The notes below the pieces were generated by a model. It had not been told where the DNA came from. It saw only the letters and a program-made list of their open reading frames with translations, and did no database searches. Shown one piece after another: positions 5,674 to 11,147 of a stretch of 11,147 nucleotides of DNA (its first letter is position 1; each line of letters begins with the position of its first letter). Where the stretch lies: NCBI GenBank assembly GCA_050288425.1, contig JBNKDU010000038.1, forward strand, positions 1 to 11,147, in the 5' to 3' direction. The translations under genes were made by a program, and so were the position numbers. This DNA is from JARRKU01 sp050288425 (GTDB taxonomy: Bacteria; Desulfobacterota; Desulfobacteria; Desulfobacterales; Desulfosarcinaceae).

Positions 5674-7794
5674 ATGTCGACACGTTTTACAAAATTGTTG
5701 GAACCGGGAATGATCGGCCCGGTAAAGACCCGCAACCGGCTGATCAAGACCGCCAACGGCACATCTTTCATGGATCCCGATCAAACCTGCGGCGACCGCA
5801 TGGTGGCCTATTACGAGCGGCTGGCCAAGGGCGGGATCGGATTTCTGGTGGTGGAATCCTGCGGGGTGGAATATCCCCTGGGAATTCAGCATGTGCACTA
5901 CAAAGAGGACGGCAGCTACCAGGGTGTCCAGCTTCATTTCGACGATGACCGGCTGATTCCGGGATTCCGGAAGCTCACCGATGCGGTGCATCGACACGGA
6001 TGCCCGGTATCGATCCAGTTCCAGCATGCCGGTCCCTGGAACCCGACGGGCCGGCTGCCCAGGGACATGAAGATCCGCGACGTCAAGTGCGCTTCGGCCT
6101 TGACCCAGGAGGAACTGCCCGGGCCGGACTTTCTGCCCTGCCGCGCCATGACCAAGGAGGAGATCGAGGAGCAGATCGATTTCTGGGCGGCAGCGGCGGA
6201 GCGGGCCTACCGCGCCGGATTCGATGCCTGCGAGATCAACCATGCCACCGCCCACCAGGGCAATACCTTCCTCTCCCGGATCTGGAACAAGCGCACCGAC
6301 GAGTACGGCTGCCAGAATTACGAGAACCGCACCCGCTTTCTCAGGCGTTGCGTGGAAGAGGCCAAGAAGCGCACCGGCCCCAATTTCGCCGTCCACGTCC
6401 TGATCAATATTTCCGAGTACAACCACCCCGAAGCCACCACCATCGAGGAGGGGGCCGAGATGGCCAGATGCATCGCCGATGTGGCCGACGGCATCAACTG
6501 CCGGGCGGAACGCTACGGCCATCGCGGCGGTCTGATTCAACCCGACCGGATTCTATACCCCGAACCGCCCCACGATCTGCCCAAGGACCTGGACTGGAGC
6601 CGGGCCGGCAAGGGCGCCACCGTGCCCCTGGTGGAAGCGGTCAAGGCCAAAGGGGTCAAGATTCCGGTCTGGACGGCCTGCCGGCTCGATCCGGTGATCG
6701 GGGAAGAGTACCTGCAGAAAGGCAGCCTCGATTTCGTGGGCATGACCCGCCGCATCCTGGCCGATCCCGAACTGCCCAGGAAGGTCATGGAGGACCGTCT
6801 GGAGGATATCCGCTGGTGCAACGGCTGCCTGCACTGCTTCGACATGCGCAACAAGAATAAAAAGCTGGAATGCCGAACCAACGCCACCCTGGGAAGGGAG
6901 CTGGTACCGGAATTCATCTCCAAACCGCCGGAGAAGAAGAAGAAAGTCCTGGTGGTGGGCGGAGGTCCTTCGGGCATGGAAGCGGCCCGGGTGGCGGCCA
7001 GGCGCGGTCACCAGGTGGTGCTCTATGAAAAGGGCTCCTACCTGGGCGGCCTGATCCCGGTGGCCGCCATCGTGAAAGATCTCGAGACCGAGGACCTGAC
7101 CCTGTTTGTCAAATACCTGGCCACCCAGATCAAGAAAGAAGGAGTGCGGGTCCATTTGAAGACCGAGGTCACCAAGGAGATCATCGGGAAAGAAAAACCC
7201 GATGCCCTGGTGATCGCGGCCGGCGCAGCCCATACGCGCTTCGATCTTCCCGGCGCGCGCAACGGCAAGGTGATCCCCACCGAAAAACTGCACGGCATGC
7301 TGAAATTCTTCCTGAAGTTCTTCACTTCCGCCCAGATGCAGAAGCTTTCCAAGGTCTGGATGCCGGTGGGCAAGAGCGTGGTGGTCCTGGGCGGCACCCT
7401 GCACGGCTGCGAGCTGGCCGAGTTTCTGACCAAACGGGGACGCCGGGTGGCCATGGCCCACGACGGCCCGGAAACAGAGCTGGGCGACCGGATGACCATC
7501 GACGACCTGGCCAACCTCTGGCCCTGGCTCAAGCAGAACAGCGTTCCCATCTGGGCAGGGGTCGAATACCTGGACATCAACAACCAGGGCCTTGAAATCA
7601 GCTTGAAGGACAAACGCAAATTCATCCTGAAAGGCGAGAATGTCATCACCACCCAGGACTGGGGGCCGAACCATGCGGCGGCCGGGCAATTCAACGGCCT
7701 GGTGCCGGAGACCTATGTGATCGGCAGTTGCAAGGAGCCCGGGCTGATCGTGGATGCCATGCGTGATGGCGCCGTCATCGGCCGCAAGATATGA
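5674..7794 (+). CDS. Old Yellow Enzyme-type flavin/Fe-S oxidoreductase (2,4-dienoyl-CoA reductase / 2-enoate reductase family)
   Basis: A 706-residue protein with the three-part FadH/enoate-reductase architecture. Residues 1 to about 370 are an FMN-binding TIM barrel (QFQHAG, FLSRIWNKRTDEYG, ENRTRF, TRRILADPELP). C382, C385, C388 and C400 are the 4Fe-4S ligands. A FAD-binding fold follows with GGGPSG at 429-434, and a nested NAD(P)H-binding motif GGTLHG at 573-578. Family members reduce C=C bonds conjugated to a carbonyl or thioester. Departures are visible: the Fe-S spacing is CxxCxxC-x11-C rather than CxxCxxxC-x11-C, H194 stands where the catalytic Tyr of dienoyl-CoA reductase lies, and the late GD motif is GS. 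AGGAG at 5663-5667 favours the second of two adjacent ATGs (5674; alternative 5671). A 67-base spacer follows the dehydrogenase gene, and a 71-base spacer precedes the oxidoreductase genes. The true substrate is unknown. Confidence 0.85.
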   Translation: MSTRFTKLLEPGMIGPVKTRNRLIKTANGTSFMDPDQTCGDRMVAYYERLAKGGIGFLVVESCGVEYPLGIQHVHYKEDGSYQGVQLHFDDDRLIPGFRKLTDAVHRHGCPVSIQFQHAGPWNPTGRLPRDMKIRDVKCASALTQEELPGPDFLPCRAMTKEEIEEQIDFWAAAAERAYRAGFDACEINHATAHQGNTFLSRIWNKRTDEYGCQNYENRTRFLRRCVEEAKKRTGPNFAVHVLINISEYNHPEATTIEEGAEMARCIADVADGINCRAERYGHRGGLIQPDRILYPEPPHDLPKDLDWSRAGKGATVPLVEAVKAKGVKIPVWTACRLDPVIGEEYLQKGSLDFVGMTRRILADPELPRKVMEDRLEDIRWCNGCLHCFDMRNKNKKLECRTNATLGRELVPEFISKPPEKKKKVLVVGGGPSGMEAARVAARRGHQVVLYEKGSYLGGLIPVAAIVKDLETEDLTLFVKYLATQIKKEGVRVHLKTEVTKEIIGKEKPDALVIAAGAAHTRFDLPGARNGKVIPTEKLHGMLKFFLKFFTSAQMQKLSKVWMPVGKSVVVLGGTLHGCELAEFLTKRGRRVAMAHDGPETELGDRMTIDDLANLWPWLKQNSVPIWAGVEYLDINNQGLEISLKDKRKFILKGENVITTQDWGPNHAAAGQFNGLVPETYVIGSCKEPGLIVDAMRDGAVIGRKI

Positions 7795-7865
7795 TGAAAC
7801 AAGAAAGTGAGGAAGAAATTACGGAGAGAACCGAAACTTCGGAAGAAATAAGAAAAGGAGCAACC

Positions 7866-8426
7866 ATGTCGATGAAAGAAATCCGATTTCACGGACGCGG
7901 GGGGCAGGGTGCCGTCATGGCGGCCAAAATGCTGGCATCTGCCGCCGCGGAGGAAGGCATGTGCGTGGCCAGCTTCCCCATGTATGGCTTTGAACGCCGG
8001 GGGATGCCGGTGATCGCCTTTACCCGCCTGGACGACAAACCCATTCGGGAGAAGACCCAGATCTACACCCCGGACTGCCTGATGGTGATCGACCCGACCC
8101 TCCTGGCCCTGGAAAACTTGTTCGATGGGTTGAAGCCCGGCGGGGTGCTGATTCTCAACAGGGCCAGGCCGCTGGAGAAACGTCCCTCCGAGAACCTGGC
8201 CAAGGTGGGCGTGGTCAATGCCACCCATGTGGCCCTGTGCGAGATCGGCCGGGATATCCCCAACACCTGCCTGATCGGCGCCCTGGCCGCCACCACCGGC
8301 TGGGTTTCCCTGGAATCCGTGATCAAGGGGCTGGGAGACTACCTGGAAGGGGAGATGCTGGAAATGAACATCCGCAACGCAACCCGGGGGTACAAGGAAG
8401 TGGAGGTGCAGACATGGGATTCATAA
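7866..8426 (+). CDS. 2-oxoacid:ferredoxin oxidoreductase, gamma subunit (PorC/PorG-like)
   Basis: A 186-residue subunit carrying the domain that in this enzyme family contributes to the CoA-binding side of the active site. The signature HGRGGQGAV lies at 9-17, followed by FPMYGFERRGMPV, the DDKPIR segment and DPTLL, all closely matching pyruvate and 2-ketoisovalerate oxidoreductase gamma subunits. The ATG at 7866 is preceded by AGGAG (7856-7860) and gives the usual N-terminus. The same frame is open back to an ATG at 7791 that overlaps the previous stop as ATGA. That would add 25 highly charged residues but has no ribosome-binding site. The gene overlaps the delta gene by 13 bases, indicating coupled translation. 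Confidence 0.9.
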   Translation: MSMKEIRFHGRGGQGAVMAAKMLASAAAEEGMCVASFPMYGFERRGMPVIAFTRLDDKPIREKTQIYTPDCLMVIDPTLLALENLFDGLKPGGVLILNRARPLEKRPSENLAKVGVVNATHVALCEIGRDIPNTCLIGALAATTGWVSLESVIKGLGDYLEGEMLEMNIRNATRGYKEVEVQTWDS

Positions 8427-8728
8427 AAGAGAGCGACAAATGCATCTTCGAAACCGAAGGGTCCTGGTCCGACGGCAAGAATAAGCTGCTCTGCCTGAAT
8501 ACGGGGGATTGGCGCACCGAACGCCCGGTGGTCGACAAGACCAAATGCAATGTCTGCGGGATCTGCGTGACCTTTTGTCCGCCGCAGTGCATGAAAGACG
8601 ACGGCGATTACTACGCGGCCGACCTGGAATACTGCAAGGGATGCGGCGTCTGCGCCAAGGAGTGTCCCAAGAAGGCCATCGAGATGGCCCCGGAAGGAGA
8701 TTATGCCGATGACTGCCCAATTGACTGA
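8414..8728 (+). CDS. 2-oxoacid:ferredoxin oxidoreductase, delta subunit (two 4Fe-4S ferredoxin domain)
   Basis: A 104-residue electron-transfer subunit. Two complete 4Fe-4S motifs are present: C45, C48, C51, C55-P and C74, C77, C80, C84-P. Before them is the TGDWRTERPVVD segment typical of POR/VOR delta subunits. It would carry electrons from the thiamine site through the beta-subunit cluster to external ferredoxin. The ATG at 8414 has GGAGG at 8402-8406 and lies within the end of the gamma gene. Its own end overlaps the alpha gene. Two further cysteines, C10 and C27, precede the motifs and have no assigned role. Confidence 0.92.
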   Translation: MGFIKESDKCIFETEGSWSDGKNKLLCLNTGDWRTERPVVDKTKCNVCGICVTFCPPQCMKDDGDYYAADLEYCKGCGVCAKECPKKAIEMAPEGDYADDCPID

Positions 8729-9899
8729 ACAGACCAAAGTAATCACTGGCAATGCCGCGGCGGCCTATGCGGCCATGCTGTGCCGGCCCGATGTCGTCTC
8801 GGCATACCCCATCACGCCCCAGAGCGAGCTCATCGAGCAACTGGCCAAATTCCACGCCGACGGCGTCCTGGATTGCGAATATGTCACCGTGGAAGGGGAG
8901 AACTCGGCCCAGAACGTGGTCTGCGGGGCCAGTATGGCCGGCGGCCGGGCGTTTACGGCCACATCCTCTTACGGGCTGGTCTATATGTACGATACCATGC
9001 TGAACACCTCCGGGTACCGCGCGCCGGTGGTGATGGTGGTCGTCAACCGCGAACCTCCGGGAATTCACGCGGTATGCTCCGGCCAGCAGGACATGATCTC
9101 GGTGCGCGATTCCGGCTGGGTGCAACTGGTGGTGGAAAACTGCCAGGAGATCATGGACATGACCATCCAGTGCTTCCGCCTGGCCGAAGACTACGACATT
9201 CAACTGCCGGTGATGCTCAATTATGACGGCTATTATCTCTCCTTCCTGGCCGAAGCGGTGAAGATCCCGGCCAGCTCGCAAGTGGATGATTACCTGAATG
9301 TGCTCAAGACCCAGCCCAAGCGCCCCACCTTGATCCCGGGCCAGGCCCTGGGGTGCGGCAGTCACGGTCTGGGCATGGGGTTTGTCGAACTGCGCCGCAG
9401 ACACATGGATGCCATGGAACGCGTCAAATCGAAGGTGGATGACATCGATGCGGAGTTCGGCCGGGCCTTCGGGCGCACCTACGGCGGACAGATCGAAACC
9501 TACCGCACCGAGGATGCCGATATCGTCCTGGTAACGTCCGGCAGCGCGGTGGGGACCGCCCGTACGGTGGTGGACGCCAAACGCGAGGCCGGCATCAAGG
9601 TGGGGCTGGTGAAGCTGCGGCTGTTCCGGCCCTTTCCGGTGGAGCGCCTGAGCGAAGCCTTGAAAGGCAAGAAAGCCATCGGTGTCCTGGACCGCAGCCT
9701 CTGCTTCGGCTGGAATTGCGGCCCCCTGTACATGGAGACCAGGGCGCTGACCCCCCAAATCGGGGTGGTCCCCATGCTGAGCTTCATCGACGGATTGGCC
9801 AACATGGATATTACCATAGATCACATCAGCGGGATGGTCGATGATATCCACCGGGCATCCCAGGGCGAGGCCTATCAGGAAGTCACCTGGTTGCCATAA
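8709..9899 (+). CDS. 2-oxoacid:ferredoxin oxidoreductase, alpha subunit (PorA-like)
   Basis: A 396-residue subunit that forms the active site with beta. It binds the pyrimidine side of thiamine diphosphate and the 2-oxo acid. Visible family features are the YPITP motif at 33-37, the VEGENSA segment with E62 and E64, the RDSGW motif, and a C-terminal transketolase-C-like domain (LVTSGSAVGTAR onward). Where pyruvate enzymes have a segment like IWNDHSD before RD-G-W, this protein has AVCSGQQD, so the substrate may not be pyruvate. I chose the ATG at 8709 because GGAG (8696-8699) is nine bases upstream. The ATG at 8703 is only three bases from it, though it remains possible. The gene overlaps delta by 20 bases and is followed by beta after 16. 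Length fits PorA. Confidence 0.9.
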   Translation: MTAQLTEQTKVITGNAAAAYAAMLCRPDVVSAYPITPQSELIEQLAKFHADGVLDCEYVTVEGENSAQNVVCGASMAGGRAFTATSSYGLVYMYDTMLNTSGYRAPVVMVVVNREPPGIHAVCSGQQDMISVRDSGWVQLVVENCQEIMDMTIQCFRLAEDYDIQLPVMLNYDGYYLSFLAEAVKIPASSQVDDYLNVLKTQPKRPTLIPGQALGCGSHGLGMGFVELRRRHMDAMERVKSKVDDIDAEFGRAFGRTYGGQIETYRTEDADIVLVTSGSAVGTARTVVDAKREAGIKVGLVKLRLFRPFPVERLSEALKGKKAIGVLDRSLCFGWNCGPLYMETRALTPQIGVVPMLSFIDGLANMDITIDHISGMVDDIHRASQGEAYQEVTWLP

Positions 9900-9915
9900 A
9901 CCGAGCGAGGACAAG

Positions 9916-10851
9916 ATGCCTGAAAAAAAGAAAAAACTACCGAAAGTGATGGAACACTTCCAGATCGAGGACCCGTTCAGCAGCGGGGTGGCCTTTTGCG
10001 CCGGCTGCGCGCTGGAACTCAATGTACGCTTCGTCGGCAGGATCATGGGCAGGAACACGGTCCTGGTGGGCACCCCCTCGTGTTCGGCGCCGGTTCTCAA
10101 CGGACAGAATACGGCCTCCTGGCACGAGCTGGGTCACTATGCCTGCACCATGACGGGCGTGGCCTCCAGCGCCACCGGGTTGAGCCGCTACTATCAGAAA
10201 GCCGGGATCGACGCCAAGGTGGTCTGCTTCACCGGCGACGGATGCGCCCAGGACATCGGATTCCAGGCCATGAGCGGCGCGGCCGAACGCAACGAGAAGA
10301 TGATCTATATCTGCTACGACAACGAAGGCTACATGAACACCGGCATCCAGCGCAGCAGCGCCACGCCCTTCGGTGCCTCCACCAGCACGACGCCCGCGGG
10401 CGCCGTCAGCAAGGGCAAGACCACGGCCAAGAAGGACCTGCCCCTGGTCATGTCCATGCATGACATTCCCTATGTGGCCACGGCGACCCTCAGCCACCTG
10501 GAGGATTATGCCCAGAAGCTGGAGAAGGCCAAGGAGAAATCCAAGGAGGGCTTCGTCTACCTGCACGTGTTCTGCCCCTGCCTGGTGGGCTGGAAGATTC
10601 CCATGGACGCGTCCATCCAGGTCTGCCGGGCCGCCGTGCGTACCAACTACTTCCCGCTCTGGGAGTCGGAAAACGGGAATTACCGCCTGACCCAGAAAGT
10701 CGCCAAACCCAAACCCGTCGAGGAGTTCACCAAACTCATGGGGAAATTCAAACACCTGGGAAGTGAAGAACTGGCGGTGCTGCAGGGAATGGTCGACAAA
10801 CGGTTCGGCATCGTTCAGGCGCTGTGCGCGGCATCGCAGAAGGCGGCCTGA
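9916..10851 (+). CDS. 2-oxoacid:ferredoxin oxidoreductase, beta subunit (PorB-like, thiamine diphosphate-binding)
   Basis: A 311-residue subunit holding the diphosphate end of thiamine diphosphate and one 4Fe-4S cluster. The TPP/Mg motif is GDG at 107-109 with N136 in YDNEGYMNTG, a stretch almost diagnostic of PorB/VorB. Cluster ligands are C28 and C31 (CAGC), C56, 25 residues on as in pyruvate:ferredoxin oxidoreductase domain VI, and most likely C222 in CPCLVGW. Presence of this cluster separates it from most 2-oxoglutarate enzymes of the KorB type, as I understand the family. It completes a gamma-delta-alpha-beta set with the three genes before it. Purine-rich GCGAGGACAAG precedes the ATG. 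Pyruvate, branched-chain 2-oxo acids or an aryl-glyoxylate are all possible substrates; the sequence does not decide. Confidence 0.92.
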   Translation: MPEKKKKLPKVMEHFQIEDPFSSGVAFCAGCALELNVRFVGRIMGRNTVLVGTPSCSAPVLNGQNTASWHELGHYACTMTGVASSATGLSRYYQKAGIDAKVVCFTGDGCAQDIGFQAMSGAAERNEKMIYICYDNEGYMNTGIQRSSATPFGASTSTTPAGAVSKGKTTAKKDLPLVMSMHDIPYVATATLSHLEDYAQKLEKAKEKSKEGFVYLHVFCPCLVGWKIPMDASIQVCRAAVRTNYFPLWESENGNYRLTQKVAKPKPVEEFTKLMGKFKHLGSEELAVLQGMVDKRFGIVQALCAASQKAA

Positions 10852-10899
10852 CAACTGACCAGAGAGTCATCGGGTGAATATACCTCCTGATTCCGTGCT

Positions 10900-10938
10900 C
10901 GCCGGCGGTCGGGGGCTTTTGTGCCCCGACCGCCGGTG
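10900..10938 (+). terminator. Strong hairpin terminator of the operon
   Basis: CCGGCGGTCGGGG (10902-10914) pairs perfectly with CCCCGACCGCCGG (10924-10936). Two more pairs at the base include a G-T wobble, giving about 15 pairs around a nine-base loop that contains TTTT. TTCTT follows directly, a short U-rich tail. It lies 48 bases after the beta-subunit stop and just before the palindromic repeats. Confidence 0.65.
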
Positions 10939-10941
10939 TTC

Positions 10942-11049
10942 TTGCAAAAGCCGGAGGACTCCAGATCCGGCGTTGCCGGAGGTTCGCAGTAGCAGACTAC
11001 GTTGGCGTACCTCCGGCGCCTTGGCTCTGAAGCCCTCCGGCTTTTGCAA
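10942..11049. repeat. Palindromic repeat element, complete copy
   Basis: This 108-bp near-palindrome has a perfect 16-bp outer stem, TTGCAAAAGCCGGAGG (10942-10957) with CCTCCGGCTTTTGCAA (11034-11049). Its inner stem is GCCGGAGGT (10975-10983) with ACCTCCGGC (11009-11017). A small apical stem GTAG/CTAC (10989-10992 and 10997-11000) lies at the centre. It is intergenic, 3' of the operon terminator. A diverged copy lies at 633-740 and a tandem copy follows at once. Confidence 0.85.
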
Positions 11050-11058
11050 CAATGGCCA

Positions 11059-11147
11059 GAGGACTCCAGATCCGGCGTTGCCGGAGGTTCGCAGTAGCAG
11101 ACTACGTTGGCGTACCTCCGGCGCCTTGGCTCTGAAGCCCTCCGGCT
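11059..11147. repeat. Palindromic repeat element, second tandem copy, cut by the window end
   Basis: These 89 bases are identical to 10954-11042 at an offset of 105 bases. A short spacer, ACAATGGCCA or similar, lies between the units. The outer left arm is incomplete in this copy, and the right arm continues past the window edge. Two identical units in tandem suggest a recent duplication or the start of a longer array. Confidence 0.85.

Noticed and set aside
6553..7689. A 378-codon open frame on the minus strand opposite the flavoprotein gene
   Set aside because: It is an antisense shadow of a strongly conserved enzyme, with no ribosome-binding site and no recognisable fold.
8421..10100. A 559-codon open frame on the minus strand opposite the alpha and delta genes
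   Set aside because: It runs antisense to genes with clear protein families, its product is low-complexity and rich in His, Gly and Asp, and it matches no domain I know. Long antisense frames are expected in GC-rich coding DNA.
10942..11147. CRISPR array at the right edge
   Set aside because: The repeated unit is about 90-108 bases with about ten bases between copies, and it is a nested palindrome. That is not a short repeat with unique spacers of similar length, and no cas genes are present.

Overview
The window looks like chromosomal DNA of a strictly anaerobic, fairly GC-rich bacterium. My best guess is a Desulfosarcina-like sulfate reducer (Desulfobacterota). That rests on a four-subunit, CoA-dependent 2-oxoacid:ferredoxin oxidoreductase, an oxygen-sensitive type of flavin/Fe-S ene-reductase, and an intergenic palindromic repeat of a kind I associate with that group. 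No taxonomic marker gene is present, so this is inference.

Layout. Positions 1-428 hold the end of an AT-rich VapBC-type toxin-antitoxin module: a possible antitoxin tail and a complete PIN-domain toxin. Positions 429-1067 have no convincing gene but several inverted repeats: a 13-bp inverted repeat pair, a diverged copy of an about 105-bp palindromic element, and a long hairpin past the next gene's 3' end. Positions 1068-3065 (minus strand) encode a secreted M6-family zinc metalloprotease with a C-terminal fibronectin-III-like domain. Positions 3066-3608 are non-coding and contain a 95-bp element with 18-bp terminal inverted repeats. Positions 3609-4304 (minus) encode a GntR/FCD regulator, transcribed divergently from a six-gene operon at 4686-10851. 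The operon ends in a strong hairpin terminator at 10900-10938, followed by two tandem copies of the palindromic repeat that run off the window.

How the genes may work together. The operon encodes an LDH/MDH-fold 2-hydroxyacid dehydrogenase, an Old-Yellow-Enzyme/2,4-dienoyl-CoA-reductase-type flavoprotein (FMN + Fe-S + FAD), and gamma, delta, alpha and beta subunits of a POR/VOR-type oxidoreductase. A coherent reading is a catabolic route in which a 2-hydroxy acid is oxidised to a 2-oxo acid, then decarboxylated to an acyl-CoA with reduced ferredoxin. The flavoprotein would handle an unsaturated intermediate or pass electrons. The adjacent GntR/FCD protein would be the local, probably carboxylate-responsive, regulator. 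Several residues that set substrate or cofactor choice differ from the textbook enzymes: the dehydrogenase cofactor and specificity-loop positions, the Tyr position and Fe-S spacing of the flavoprotein, and the alpha-subunit substrate loop. The substrate is therefore unlikely to be plain malate or pyruvate, and the pathway may be undescribed.

The clearest sequence-level novelty is the palindromic repeat, whose inner stem shows two compensatory base-pair changes between copies.
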